In this document: positions 48,445-57,330 of the stretch, piece after piece
Position numbering within the stretch: the first letter of the stretch is position 1
Layout of the letters: each line of letters opens with the position of its first letter
Origin: Arthrobacter horti
Lineage (GTDB): Bacteria > Actinomycetota > Actinomycetes > Actinomycetales > Micrococcaceae
Assembly (NCBI RefSeq): GCF_030731045.1
Contig: NZ_JAVALS010000003.1
Location: forward strand, 223,672 to 287,671
Length of the DNA: 64,000 nt
Reading direction: 5' to 3'
Notes under the pieces: generated by a model
What the model was told of the DNA's origin: nothing
The model's input: only the letters and a program-made list of their open reading frames with translations
The model's database searches: none
Translations under genes and position numbers: made by a program

Positions 48445-49125
48445 GTGAGTTCTGACGAGGTCCTGGAAGGGCTGCGGCGTGAGGCGCGGGCCGCACATGC
48501 GGAGACCGCGCAGTGGGTTGCGGCCGTGCTGAGGCAGCGGATCGCCGACGGCAGCCTGACACCGGGGACCAAGCTCCCGGAGGAGCCGTTCCGCGAGGCG
48601 CTGGGCGTTTCACGGAACACGCTGCGGGAGGCGTTCGCCACGCTCCACGCCGAGCGGGTGGTCACCAGGATCCCCAACCGGGGCGTGTTCGTGGCCCATC
48701 CGACGGCGGACGACGTCCGGGAGATCTACCGGGTCCGGAAACTCGTGGAGCCGGCCGCGCTGCTCTGGGCGACGCGCCTGGATGTGGCGGAGCTGGCGGC
48801 GATCGTGCGACGGGGCCGGGCCGCCGTGACCGCCCTGGACGTGCCGGGCATGGCCGGGGCGAACCAGGAATTCCACCGGAGTATCGTGAGCGCCTCCGGG
48901 AGCGAACGGCTGGACGTGCTCATGGAGCAGGTCCTGGCCGAGATGCGCCTGGTGTTCGCCGCCATGGGCTGGGACCCGCGGTTCCACGCCCCGTACGTGG
49001 AGGGCAATGAGCGGATCGTGGCACTCCTGGAATCCGGGGACCGGTCTCGCGCCGCGGAATACCTGGGTGAGTATCTCGGCCGTGCCGAGGAGCAGCTGCT
49101 GGAAGCGGTGCAGGCCCGCGGCTGA
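48445..49125 (+). CDS. GntR-family (FadR subfamily) regulator of the pxp operon (predicted)
   Basis: The product has 226 residues. The winged helix-turn-helix (QWVAAVLRQRIADGSLTPGTKLPEEPFREALGVSRNTLREAFATLHAERVVTRIPNRGVFVAHP) spans about 20-85. An all-helical FCD domain follows with potential metal/ligand His residues (EFHRSIV). FadR-type members bind TNGTNNNACNA palindromes, and two such sites lie in the operon promoter. The GTG start has AAGGTGG 4 bases upstream. I see no such palindrome at its own promoter, so autoregulation is not evident. Confidence 0.88.
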   Translation: MSSDEVLEGLRREARAAHAETAQWVAAVLRQRIADGSLTPGTKLPEEPFREALGVSRNTLREAFATLHAERVVTRIPNRGVFVAHPTADDVREIYRVRKLVEPAALLWATRLDVAELAAIVRRGRAAVTALDVPGMAGANQEFHRSIVSASGSERLDVLMEQVLAEMRLVFAAMGWDPRFHAPYVEGNERIVALLESGDRSRAAEYLGEYLGRAEEQLLEAVQARG

Positions 49126-49169
49126 GCTGCCCAGGGACTGGTGGAGCGTGAGCACGCCACCGAGGGTCA

Positions 49170-49216
49170 GAACTCGCTGTCAGCGGCAGCGTGTTCGCAC
49201 CGGGAATAGCGAGTTC
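49170..49216. terminator. Inverted repeat between converging gntR and membrane protein genes
   Basis: Perfect 9-base arms GAACTCGCT (49170-49178) and AGCGAGTTC (49208-49216) are separated by 29 bases, in the only spacer between two converging genes. Confidence 0.45.
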
Positions 49217-49235
49217 GGCGGACGCCTGGGTCCTT

Positions 49236-49616
49236 TCAGCCCTTCGGCTGTTTCGGGTAGAACCGACCGCGCCGGGCCAGGACCCAGAACATGGATGCCC
49301 CGCCCACTACGGCCAGGCCGATGCCCAACGGCAGGGAGAACGCCGAGTCGCGGGACACGAATGCCGCCACGATCAGGATCATGATGAGCAGGCCGAAACT
49401 GGCCGAGTTGATGGCGAGCTTGCCCTGGAGTCCCGGTTTCACCTGGCCGTAGACGGCCGCATGCACCACGATGAACACCAGGAACGCGCCGGCGTTGACC
49501 AGGTGCCACGGCGACGGGACCGTGGTGAAGAAGCCGAGGAACACGCCGAAGGCCAGAGACAGGCCCAGCCAGTACTGGCGGGCAGTGCGCAGGACCGGGG
49601 GTTCGGTGCGTGCCAT
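49236..49616 (-). CDS. Four-helix hypothetical membrane protein
   Basis: The 126-residue product has four predicted membrane helices: YWLGLSLAFGVFLGFFTTV, LVNAGAFLVFIVVHAAVYG, SASFGLLIMILIVAAFVSR and LGIGLAVVGGASMFWVLARRG. It ends with a basic tail. No family is recognised. The start MARTEPPVLRT is chosen because AGGAG lies about 10 bases upstream and the hydrophobic region starts shortly after; a longer in-frame extension is Arg-rich and looks non-coding. It stands between the converging GntR gene and the phosphatase gene, which reads the same way 82 bases upstream. Confidence 0.7.
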   Translation of the reverse strand: MARTEPPVLRTARQYWLGLSLAFGVFLGFFTTVPSPWHLVNAGAFLVFIVVHAAVYGQVKPGLQGKLAINSASFGLLIMILIVAAFVSRDSAFSLPLGIGLAVVGGASMFWVLARRGRFYPKQPKG

Positions 49617-49698
49617 GCGGGTGATACTCCTCTGGGCGCCGTCCTGGAGGGATCGGCGCATTCGGTACGTGGGTCGGTGAACGGGTCGTTCGCGGTGG

Positions 49699-50517
49699 TC
49701 AGGGCAGCGGCAGGACCAGGCAGGGGCCGCCGTCGTAGAGCCCTCCGTCAATGTCTACCACAAGGCCCTCCGCGTATACGTCCGGGCCGTCGGTGAGTGG
49801 CGCCGGGTGGCCGAGGGCGTCCCCGATGATGCTGTGGCCGTGGATCATGCGCACGCCGCCGAACTCCCGCAGGAACCCGGCCGCCACGGAGGAACGTCCG
49901 CGGAAGGCGTGCCGCGTGGTCAGCCGGGCCCACACGTCCCAGTGCCGTAACGGGTCGTCCGAGCTCAGGCGCTCGGCCAGACCCGCGTTGACCTCCTCCA
50001 CCGTGGAGCCGAAGGCTCGGTACTCGGTGGTGTCGGCGTGCAGCAGCAGCTGCGGACCCGCCGTCGACGGCGCCAGCGCCATGCCGGGCAGCCGGGCCAG
50101 CCAGGCGAAATCGTCTTCGTCCAGCTCGCGGTGATCGCCGTCCCGGCCGCCGTTGCGCCGCCAGGAGTCCTCGAAGGAGCGTGGCCCCGCGGCGGTCTCG
50201 AGCCGACGCGTCCCGAAGCGATGACGGCCCAGCGCCAGAACCTCGTGGTTCCCCAGCAGCGCGTGGACGGCGCCGCCGTCGTCGGCCGCCTCGGACTGCA
50301 GGTGCCGCACCAGGTGCACCACGCCCGCGCCGTCCGGCCCGCGGTCCAGGTAGTCACCCAGGAACCACAGCGTCCGGGTGCCGCCGGCCCAGTGTCCGTG
50401 GACGTCCAGGAGGCCCGCGTGCCGCAGCGCGGCCATGAGCGGGTGCAGCGCGCCGTGCACATCGCCGACGACGGCGGAACGCGCCGGCGCTTCGGCGTCA
50501 GGCACGGGGAGACTCAC
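49699..50517 (-). CDS. Calcineurin-like metallophosphoesterase (Shewanella-like/ApaH-type phosphatase)
   Basis: The 272-residue product has the binuclear metal motifs in order: SAVVGDVHGALHPL, LWFLGDYLDRGPDG, ALLGNHEVLALG, LLLHADTTEY and MIHGHSIIG. The fold is the PPP-type Ser/Thr phosphatase/diadenosine tetraphosphatase. The substrate may be phosphoproteins or nucleotides. The GTG start overlaps the permease stop upstream (GTGA), so it is translated with the NCS2 permease, hinting at a nucleotide-linked role. Confidence 0.88.
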   Translation of the reverse strand: MSLPVPDAEAPARSAVVGDVHGALHPLMAALRHAGLLDVHGHWAGGTRTLWFLGDYLDRGPDGAGVVHLVRHLQSEAADDGGAVHALLGNHEVLALGRHRFGTRRLETAAGPRSFEDSWRRNGGRDGDHRELDEDDFAWLARLPGMALAPSTAGPQLLLHADTTEYRAFGSTVEEVNAGLAERLSSDDPLRHWDVWARLTTRHAFRGRSSVAAGFLREFGGVRMIHGHSIIGDALGHPAPLTDGPDVYAEGLVVDIDGGLYDGGPCLVLPLP

Positions 50518-51797
50518 TCGGTCTCCGGGTCCGCGTCGGTGCCGCGCACCTTCGCGATGGCCTTCATGCCGTGGTAGACCACCAGCGAGGCGATGGAGCC
50601 GAGGGCGATGCCGGAGAAGCTCAGATCGCCTAGGTTCCACGTGTAGTCGCCGATGCCGATGATCAGGGCTATGGCCGCGGTGGTCAGGTTGACCGGGTTG
50701 GAGAAGTTGATCTTGCTCTGGACCCAGATCTTCACGCCCAGGATCCCGATCATGCCGTACAGCAGAGTGGCGACGCCGCCCAGTACGCCGATCGGGACCG
50801 TGTTGATGAGCGCTCCGAACTTGGGGGAGAAGCTGAGCAGGATCGCCACGATGCCGGCCACCCAGTAGGCCGCCGTGGAGTAGACCTTGGTGGCGGCCAT
50901 GACGCCGATGTTCTCCGCGTAGGTGGTGGTGCCGGAACCGCCGCCGGCGCCGGCCAGCATGGTGGAGAGGCCGTCCGCCATGAGCGCGCGTCCCGCGTAG
51001 GGGTCCAGATTGTCGCCGGTCATGGTGGCCACGCTCTTCACATGCCCGATGTTCTCCGCCACGAGCACCAGGACCAGGGGGACGAAGAAGCCGATCACGC
51101 CCACGTTGAAGGTGGGGGTCTGGAACTGCGGCAGGCCGATCCACGCGGCGGAGTCGATGGCGGTGAAGTCCACCTCACCGCGGGCCATGGCCACGAAATA
51201 GCCCACCAGGACGCCCAGGAGGATGTTCAGGCGGCCCAGGACGCCGCGGAACAGCACCGTGACCAGGATGGTGGCCAGCAGGGTGATGAATGCCGTGAAG
51301 GGGCTCTTGAAGAAGTCCGTCTTGGCCACCGGCGCCAGGTTGAGGCCGATCAGAGCCACGATGGCGCCCGTGACCATGGGCGGCATGATGCGGTTCACCC
51401 ACTCGGTGCCGACCTTCTGAACCACCACACCGACCACGAAGAGCCCGGCGCCGGCCATGAGCACGCCGCCCAGGGCCCCGGCCACACCGAACTGGTGCTG
51501 GGCCGCCAGCACTGGGGCCAGGAAGGAGAAGCTGGAACCCAGGTAGCTGGGCACCCGGCCACGCGTGATGACCAGGAACAGCAGGGTGCCGACGCCGGAG
51601 AAGAGCAGGGTGGTGGCGGGCGGCATGCCCGTCAGGATGGGCAGCAGGAATGTGGCACCGAACATGGCCACCACGTGCTGCGCGCCGATGCCGATGGTCC
51701 TCGGCCAGCTGAGCCGTTCACTGGGGGTGACCACTTCACCGGGACGGATGGTCTTACCGTCACCATGAAGCGTCCAAGAGGTTCCGAGCAGGCTCAC
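50514..51797 (-). CDS. NCS2 family uracil/xanthine permease
   Basis: The product has 427 residues and 14 membrane spans of the nucleobase:cation symporter-2 family. Key segments are IGAQHVVAMFGATFLLPILTGM (TM1, with the QH motif), YLGSSFSFLAPVLAA, LVLVAENIGHVKSVATMTG (TM8, with the catalytic Glu and the N-G-x-H pattern) and GAGGGSGTTTYAENIGVMA (TM10, with its Glu). The pattern fits a proton-driven uracil transporter of the UraA/PyrP type. The GTG start has AGAAAGG 6 bases upstream; an upstream in-frame extension is not supported. Confidence 0.92.
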   Translation of the reverse strand: MSLLGTSWTLHGDGKTIRPGEVVTPSERLSWPRTIGIGAQHVVAMFGATFLLPILTGMPPATTLLFSGVGTLLFLVITRGRVPSYLGSSFSFLAPVLAAQHQFGVAGALGGVLMAGAGLFVVGVVVQKVGTEWVNRIMPPMVTGAIVALIGLNLAPVAKTDFFKSPFTAFITLLATILVTVLFRGVLGRLNILLGVLVGYFVAMARGEVDFTAIDSAAWIGLPQFQTPTFNVGVIGFFVPLVLVLVAENIGHVKSVATMTGDNLDPYAGRALMADGLSTMLAGAGGGSGTTTYAENIGVMAATKVYSTAAYWVAGIVAILLSFSPKFGALINTVPIGVLGGVATLLYGMIGILGVKIWVQSKINFSNPVNLTTAAIALIIGIGDYTWNLGDLSFSGIALGSIASLVVYHGMKAIAKVRGTDADPETE

Positions 51798-51966
51798 GCG
51801 AGGCCTTTCTGGGGAGAAAAAGAGGGGATCCCTTGATTTTACGGGCCGGAATCCTTGTGACTGCCGCGTAGGACGTGACACATTTCACATTCAATCGGGG
51901 AAGAACCGGCAATCACTTGAAGTTGAAACCAATCGAAGCCCACGGAACTCCCCGAAGGAAATACAC

Positions 51967-52572
51967 ATGAGCATTGCGCACGAAGAAGCAGTCCTGGACG
52001 CCGCCGCCGTCGACGCCCTCTTCCACGAAGCCCGCACGGCCAACACCTTCCAGGGTGAGGTGACCGAGGAGCAGCTGAAGGCCATCTGGGAGCTGACCAA
52101 GTTCGGCCCGTCCGCCTTCAACGCCCAGCCGCTGCGCGTGACCTTCGTGCAGTCCCCGGAGAAGCGCGCCGAGCTCGTCGACGCCATGATGGCAGGCAAC
52201 CAGCCGAAGACCGCCTCCGCCCCCGCCGTCGCCGTCCTGTCCTACGACGCCGAGTGGCACGGCAAGTGGGAGTCCTTCTCCCCGGGCTGGGACGCCCCGA
52301 AGGCCATGTTCGCCTCCAACGCGGAGCTGAGCAGCACCTTCGCCAACAACAACGCCCACCTGCAGGCCGGCTACTTCATCCTGGCTGTCCGCGCCCTGGG
52401 CCTGTCCGCCGGCCCGATGACCGGTGCCGACTTCGCCGCCATCGACTCCACCTTCTTCCCGGAGGGTGACCAGAAGAGCTTCCTGGTGGTCAACATCGGC
52501 CAGGCCGGCGAGGACGCCTGGGGCGCCCCGAAGCCGAAGTTCGGTTTCGACGAGGCCGTCACGGTTCTCTGA
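51967..52572 (+). CDS. Malonic semialdehyde reductase (nitroreductase family, RutE-like)
   Basis: This 201-residue FMN enzyme has LTKFGPSAFNAQPLRVTFVQ, with the FMN-binding Ser-x-x-Asn-x-Gln motif, PVAVLSYDAEWH-like central strands, and GPMTGADFAAIDSTFFPEGDQKSFLVVNIG. The family (HadB/RutE) reduces malonic semialdehyde to 3-hydroxypropionate in pyrimidine breakdown or detoxifies related aldehydes. Its position beside a uracil-type permease fits pyrimidine catabolism, although the other rut genes are absent. GAAGGAA precedes the ATG. Confidence 0.87.
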   Translation: MSIAHEEAVLDAAAVDALFHEARTANTFQGEVTEEQLKAIWELTKFGPSAFNAQPLRVTFVQSPEKRAELVDAMMAGNQPKTASAPAVAVLSYDAEWHGKWESFSPGWDAPKAMFASNAELSSTFANNNAHLQAGYFILAVRALGLSAGPMTGADFAAIDSTFFPEGDQKSFLVVNIGQAGEDAWGAPKPKFGFDEAVTVL

Positions 52573-52590
52573 TCCCTGTCGCGGCGAAGG

Positions 52591-52616
52591 CCCCGGCTCC
52601 CTTCTGGGAGCCGGGG
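52591..52616 (+). terminator. Terminator after the reductase
   Basis: Perfect 11-base arms (52591-52601, 52606-52616) with a TTCT loop are followed by TCTTCGTCTT, 18 bases after the stop. Confidence 0.85.
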
Positions 52617-52638
52617 TCTTCGTCTTCCCCGAGCCTTT

Positions 52639-52674
52639 GGACATTCCCCGGCGCTCAAGCGCCGGGGAATGTCC
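52639..52674. terminator. Second, perfect hairpin between converging genes
   Basis: Perfect 17-base arms (52639-52655, 52658-52674) with a CA loop. It probably serves the leftward MFS gene whose stop is at 52727. Confidence 0.8.
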
Positions 52675-52726
52675 GTTTGGGCGGGGAAAGTCAGCCGGGG
52701 ACGGTGGACGACGACGGCGCGGCGCC

Positions 52727-54001
52727 TCACGCGCTCACGCGGCTGCGGTCCTCCCGCCACTGCGCCCAGACGGTGCGGACTTGCTTGCGCACCGTCCCCT
52801 CGCCCCAGCGGCTCACGAGTGCCAGGCCGACGATGCCGGCCACCAGCGCGACGGCGCCGCCACCGAACACCGCCCAGCGGGGCCCGAACTCGTTCGAGAT
52901 CCAGCCGACCAGCGGCCCACCGAGGGGCGTTCCGCCCTGGATGACCGTCATGTAGAGGGCCAGGACGCGTCCCCGGTACTCCGGCTCGGTGCGCATCTGC
53001 AGGAGCGTGTTCGCGCTGTTCAGGAAGGTCAGGGCGCACAGGCCCACCAGTACCAGCAGCACCGCGTAGAGCACGTAGCCGGGCATGAAGGCTGCCACGC
53101 AGGTGGCGACACCCAGGCCCAGGGCTCCGACCACGAGGTACCGCATGCGAGGAGCGGGGCGGCGTGCGGCGAGCAGTGCGCCGCTCAGAGTGCCGATGGC
53201 CATGACGGACCCCAGGAGGCCGTACGCGTCCGGGCCGGCGTGGAACACGGAGGCGGCCATGACCGCGTTGGTGAGCTGGAAGTTCATGGTGAAGGTGCCG
53301 ATCAGGCCCGCCATGACCATGATCAGGAGCGCTCGCGGACGGCCCATCACGTAGCGGACGCCGTCCATGAGCTGGCCCCGGGACCGGGGAACCGGGGTGC
53401 TCCGCTGCAGGGCGCCGACGTTCATTCGCAGGAGCCCGACGAGCACCGCTGCGAAGCTCACGGCGTTGAGCGCGAACACCCAGCCCGTCCCGATGAGCCC
53501 GATCAGCAGGCCGGCCACGCCAGGACCGGCCAGGCGGGCCAGATTGAAGGACGCGCTGTTCAGGGCCACGGCGTTGGCCACGGAGTCCCGGCCCACGATC
53601 TCGGAGACGAAGGCCTGGCGGGCTGGGGCGTCGAAGGCGCTGGCCACGCCGAGCGCGAAGGCGATCATGTAGATCTGCCAGAGCTGGGCGGTTCCGGTGA
53701 GCACCAGCACGGCCTGCAGGAGGGCCAGCAGGCCCATGGCCGCCTGCGTGGTGAGCAGGATCTTCCGCTTGTCCAGCCGGTCGCCGAGCAGCCCGGCATA
53801 GGGCCCCAGAAGGAGGATGGGCAGGAACTGGAGGCCCGTGGTCAGGCCCACCGCCGCGCCGTCGTGGTCCGTCAGTTGCGTCAGGACCAGCCAGTCCTGC
53901 GCCACGCGCTGCATCCAGGTGCCGATGTTCGACACGAGGGCTCCGGCCGCCCAGAGGCGGTAGTTCGGGTTCTTCAGGGACTGGAACATACGGCTGCTCA
54001 T
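52727..54001 (-). CDS. MFS efflux transporter (DHA3 type)
   Basis: The 424-residue product has 12 membrane helices. SNIGTWMQRVAQDWLVLTQL in TM1 and GLLGDRLDKRKILLTTQ in the TM2-3 loop, with the MFS signature, are typical of the enterobactin-exporter-like DHA3 family. It probably exports drugs or metabolites. The ATG overlaps the MarR stop (ATGA), a standard repressor-pump operon. The C-terminus is Arg-rich and cytoplasmic. Confidence 0.9.
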   Translation of the reverse strand: MSSRMFQSLKNPNYRLWAAGALVSNIGTWMQRVAQDWLVLTQLTDHDGAAVGLTTGLQFLPILLLGPYAGLLGDRLDKRKILLTTQAAMGLLALLQAVLVLTGTAQLWQIYMIAFALGVASAFDAPARQAFVSEIVGRDSVANAVALNSASFNLARLAGPGVAGLLIGLIGTGWVFALNAVSFAAVLVGLLRMNVGALQRSTPVPRSRGQLMDGVRYVMGRPRALLIMVMAGLIGTFTMNFQLTNAVMAASVFHAGPDAYGLLGSVMAIGTLSGALLAARRPAPRMRYLVVGALGLGVATCVAAFMPGYVLYAVLLVLVGLCALTFLNSANTLLQMRTEPEYRGRVLALYMTVIQGGTPLGGPLVGWISNEFGPRWAVFGGGAVALVAGIVGLALVSRWGEGTVRKQVRTVWAQWREDRSRVSA

Positions 54002-54471
54002 ACGGTGGGGGTGCGCCTCCTTGGCTTGGAACCGCCGGGGGCGGTGCGGGTCATGTCCACCAGGAGCCGGGCCGCGTCGCGCAGGGTCTGCCGCTCCGTC
54101 TCGCCCAGGCCGTCGATCCTCTCGGCGAGCCAGGCGGCCCGGAGGCGGCGGGACTCCGCCAGGACCTCGGCCCCGTCGGGGGTGATGCTGATGAGAACTT
54201 TGCGGGCGTCCTCCGGCCGGGTGTCACGCCGGACCAGGCCCTTCTCCGCCAGGGCGTTAACGGTCCGGGTCATGCTGGGCGCCTGGACGTGCTCGGCCTC
54301 GGCCAGCTGTCCCATGGTCTGAGGACCGTTCTTGTTCAGGATGGCCAGGACGGTGTTCTGTCCGGGCGTGACCGCGTCACTGCTCGCCTCGGACCGCAGG
54401 ATGCGGGAGGTGCGCATGACGGCCACGCGGAGTTCGGCGGCCAGCTCCAGGAGCTCGGGGGTGGTATCCAT
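53998..54471 (-). CDS. MarR-family repressor
   Basis: The product has 157 residues. The winged helix-turn-helix is TPGQNTVLAILNKNGPQTMGQLAEAEHVQAPSMTRTVNALAEKGLVRRDTRPEDARKVLISITPDG, with the wing Arg of DxRxxxV. It sits directly before the pump gene it likely controls. The start is the ATG at 54471; a TTG one codon before is possible. An imperfect 26-bp palindrome begins 7 bases upstream of the start and should be its own operator. Confidence 0.9.
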   Translation of the reverse strand: MDTTPELLELAAELRVAVMRTSRILRSEASSDAVTPGQNTVLAILNKNGPQTMGQLAEAEHVQAPSMTRTVNALAEKGLVRRDTRPEDARKVLISITPDGAEVLAESRRLRAAWLAERIDGLGETERQTLRDAARLLVDMTRTAPGGSKPRRRTPTV

Positions 54472-54477
54472 CAATGT

Positions 54478-54503
54478 TTAGCATAGCTAATTAGCCATGT
54501 TAA
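54478..54503. promoter_or_regulatory. MarR operator upstream of the repressor-pump operon
   Basis: TTAGCATAGCTAA (54478-54490) and TTAGCCATGTTAA (54491-54503) form a palindrome matching at 11 of 13 positions, with the perfect centre GCTAATTAGC. It is the most AT-rich stretch nearby and overlaps the expected promoter. Confidence 0.7.
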
Positions 54504-54543
54504 GTAAATGGAGGGTGTGCAGGGTCACCTGCCTTCACCGACC

Positions 54544-54599
54544 GCTCCATAGGACGCCAGAACCAGCGAAAATCTGGCGGTTTTGGCACCTTATGGAGC
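54544..54599. repeat. Imperfect long palindrome between marR and pgm
   Basis: Arms 54544-54564 and 54579-54599 pair at 17 of 21 positions. An alternative perfect short stem CGCCAG/CTGGCG (54555-54560, 54574-54579) lies inside. No gene with support occurs between the MarR start and the pgm stop. Confidence 0.6.
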
Positions 54600-54742
54600 A
54601 ATCGATGAGCGCACGACGGCGGGGGCTCGCCTTAAACACCGCTGCCCCGGACGGATCCGGGGCGGCGGCAGGGGGTGCGGGTGCTCCTCTTCGGCGCTGC
54701 TGCGCCGGGCGGGTGCGAGGCCTGGGGAGAATACGGGGTGGA

Positions 54743-56395
54743 TCAGCCGATGACGGAGTCCACCAGGGCCTTCGCTTCGGCCTGGACCTGCTTGAGGTGG
54801 TCCGCACCCTTGAAGGACTCGGCATAGATCTTGTAGACGTCCTCGGTGCCGGACGGGCGGGCGGCGAACCAGGCGTTCTCCGTGACCACCTTGAGGCCGC
54901 CGATGGCCGCACCGTTGCCGGGAGCCTCGGTCAGACGGGCCGTGATGGTCTCCCCGGCCAGTTCCGTGGCGGAGACGTCGGAAGCGGAGAGCTTGCCCAG
55001 CTTGGCCTTCTGTTCGCGGTTGGCCGCCGCGTCCACCCGGGCGTACACGGGAGCACCGAACTGATCGGTCAGGCCGCGGTACAGCTGGGACGGGGTGGAG
55101 CCCGTGACAGCCGTGATCTCCGAGGCCAGCAGTGCCAGCAGGATGCCGTCCTTGTCCGTGGTCCACACGGAACCGTCCTTGCGGTTGAAGGCCGCGCCCG
55201 CGGACTCCTCGCCGCCGAACGCGCCCTCGCCGGAGAGCAGCCCGGGGACGAACCACTTGAAGCCCACCGGGACCTCCACGAGCTTGCGGCCCAGACCATC
55301 GGCCACGCGGTCGATGATGGAGGAGGACACCAGGGTCTTGCCCACCACGGACGCCGGGTTCCAGCCGCTGCGGTGGCGGTACAGGTAGTCGATTGCGACG
55401 GCGAGGTAGTGGTTCGGGTTCATCAGCCCGCCGTCCGCCGTGACGATGCCGTGGCGGTCCGCATCCGCGTCATTGCCGGTGGCGATGTCGAAAGGCGCAG
55501 CGCCGCCGTCGTTCTTCATGCGGGCGATCAGCGACGCCATGGCCGCGGGGGAGGAGCAGTCCATGCGGATCTTCTCGTCCCAGTCCAGGGTCATGAACGC
55601 CCACTGCGGGTCCACGGTGGGGTTCACCACCGTGAGGTCCAGGTGGTGGCGTTCGGCGATCTCGCCCCAGTAGTCCACGCTGGCGCCGCCCATGGGGTCC
55701 GCACCGATGCGCACCCCGGCGTCGCGGATGGCGTCCAGGTCCAGGACGGACGGCAGGGAGTCCACATAGCTGCTCAGGTAGTCGAAGGTGCCGACGTTCT
55801 CAGCCTTCTGCGCGTCCACCAGCGGGATGCGGCGGACCCCGGCCAGGCCGTTCTCCAGATACTCATTGGCGCGGTTGGCGATCCAGCCGGTGGCGTCCGT
55901 GTCCGCGGGGCCGCCGTGCGGCGGATTGTACTTGAAGCCGCCGTCCGCGGGCGGGTTGTGGCTGGGGGTGACCACGATGCCGTCCGCCTGGTCGGCGTGG
56001 CCGGCATTGTTGTACGTCAGGATCGCGTGGCTGAGCGCGGGGGTGGGGGTGTAGCCATGCCGGGCGTCCAGCAGGACGGTGACGCCGTTGGCGGCCAGGA
56101 CCTCCAGTGCCGTGTTCTGGGCCGGTTCGCTCAGGCCGTGGGTGTCCTTGGCCAGGAAGAGGGGCCCGGTGATGCCCTGCCCGGCGCGGTATTCCACGAT
56201 TGCCTGGGTGATGGCGGCGATGTGCCGCTCATTGAAGCTCGCTTTGAGGCTGGACCCCCGGTGTCCGGAGGTCCCGAAAGCCACTCGCTGCCCCGGGTCG
56301 GAGGGGTCCGGGACCACCTCGAAGTACGCGTCCAGCAGGGCGGTCAGATCGACAAGGTCTTCGGGAAGGGCCACGGTGCCCGCGCGGTTAGCCAT
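54743..56395 (-). CDS. pgm: Phosphoglucomutase (alpha-D-glucose phosphate-specific)
   Basis: The product has 550 residues. The motifs are the N-terminal [19 protein letters not shown], the catalytic phosphoserine loop [22 protein letters not shown], the Mg-binding [14 protein letters not shown], the sugar loop [15 protein letters not shown] and the phosphate-binding [17 protein letters not shown]. It interconverts glucose-1-phosphate and glucose-6-phosphate for glycogen, trehalose and cell-wall sugar synthesis. The ATG of [12 protein letters not shown] is taken as start; upstream in-frame sequence overlaps the divergent gene's promoter and is unlike protein. The ribosome site is weak (TGGCCCC). 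Confidence 0.95.
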   Translation of the reverse strand: MANRAGTVALPEDLVDLTALLDAYFEVVPDPSDPGQRVAFGTSGHRGSSLKASFNERHIAAITQAIVEYRAGQGITGPLFLAKDTHGLSEPAQNTALEVLAANGVTVLLDARHGYTPTPALSHAILTYNNAGHADQADGIVVTPSHNPPADGGFKYNPPHGGPADTDATGWIANRANEYLENGLAGVRRIPLVDAQKAENVGTFDYLSSYVDSLPSVLDLDAIRDAGVRIGADPMGGASVDYWGEIAERHHLDLTVVNPTVDPQWAFMTLDWDEKIRMDCSSPAAMASLIARMKNDGGAAPFDIATGNDADADRHGIVTADGGLMNPNHYLAVAIDYLYRHRSGWNPASVVGKTLVSSSIIDRVADGLGRKLVEVPVGFKWFVPGLLSGEGAFGGEESAGAAFNRKDGSVWTTDKDGILLALLASEITAVTGSTPSQLYRGLTDQFGAPVYARVDAAANREQKAKLGKLSASDVSATELAGETITARLTEAPGNGAAIGGLKVVTENAWFAARPSGTEDVYKIYAESFKGADHLKQVQAEAKALVDSVIG

Positions 56396-56531
56396 GGGGC
56401 CAGCATGCCAGAGAAGCCGACCGTGTTCTATGACATTCCGTGTGGTTACGCAGCTGTGACGTCGCAGGCGGTCGGAGCTTTTGTCACACGGCGCCGGTAG
56501 CCTGGTGTCACTGAACATTCGAGGGGGGACC

Positions 56532-57230
56532 ATGAGCACGCAGACACCGGAAAACGGTGACGGCCGGCCGGACCAGGGCGGGGCGCAGGACGGCGGGCAG
56601 CCGGGAAGCCAGGCGCCCCGCTATGACGCGCCGCAGTATCCGAAACCTCAGTACCCCGCGCCGTCGTACCCTCAGCAGGCTCCTCCGCAGCAGCCGTACT
56701 ACGGGCAGCCACATGCGGCGCCTCATCCGCATCGCGGCAGGCCCGTGCCTCCGGTCCCGCCGGGACCGGCGTCGGCCACCTACCCGGGGGCTCCGCAGCC
56801 GTTCCCGCCCTATGGGCAGCCACAATTCGGGCAGCCACAGTTCAATCAAGCTCAGCTCAACCAGCCGCAGTATGGTCAGCAGCCCTACGGGGGCCAGCCG
56901 CTCCCCGGGCAGTACCCGCAGCAGGGCCGTCCGGGTCCGGGCATGCCGCCGGCCGGTCCGTACGGCCAGCCCTACTACGTGCCCTATGCACCGCCGCGGC
57001 CCACCGGCCTGAGCGTCACCGCCATGATCCTGGGCATCGTGGGCGCCGTGAGCTTCGGGACGCTCTTCTTCCCCCAGGTCCTCGCGGTGGTGTTCGGGCA
57101 CATCGGTCTGAAGAAGGAACCGGCCGGCCGGGGAATGGCGATCGCGGGCCTGATCACGGGCTACATCATGGTGGGCCTGACGATCGTGTACTGGCTGTTC
57201 CTCCTAGCCATGAGCAGCAGATACAGCTGA
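56532..57230 (+). CDS. DUF4190 membrane protein with Pro/Gln/Tyr-rich cytoplasmic tail
   Basis: The product has 232 residues. Residues 1-155 are low-complexity Pro/Gln/Gly/Tyr with repeats such as [11 protein letters not shown] and [10 protein letters not shown], probably disordered. The C-terminal 75 residues are a DUF4190 module with two membrane helices ([22 protein letters not shown] and [22 protein letters not shown]) flanking a [13 protein letters not shown] loop. The function is unknown; such tails can mediate condensate or protein contacts. GAGGGGGG precedes the ATG. It is divergent from pgm. Confidence 0.82.
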   Translation: MSTQTPENGDGRPDQGGAQDGGQPGSQAPRYDAPQYPKPQYPAPSYPQQAPPQQPYYGQPHAAPHPHRGRPVPPVPPGPASATYPGAPQPFPPYGQPQFGQPQFNQAQLNQPQYGQQPYGGQPLPGQYPQQGRPGPGMPPAGPYGQPYYVPYAPPRPTGLSVTAMILGIVGAVSFGTLFFPQVLAVVFGHIGLKKEPAGRGMAIAGLITGYIMVGLTIVYWLFLLAMSSRYS

Positions 57231-57257
57231 GCGGCGGGTGCAACGGCACCCACTGAC

Positions 57258-57297
57258 GTGAAAGCGCGACGGCGGGGATCCGCCGTCGCGCTTTCAC
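57258..57297. terminator. Perfect hairpin between converging DUF4190 and decarboxylase genes
   Basis: Perfect 18-base arms (57258-57275, 57280-57297) with a GGAT loop lie 27 bases after the DUF4190 stop and 33 bases from the leftward gene's stop. Confidence 0.88.
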
Positions 57298-57330
57298 CTC
57301 ACCGCATCATCGCGGCACCGGAGCGCTCGC

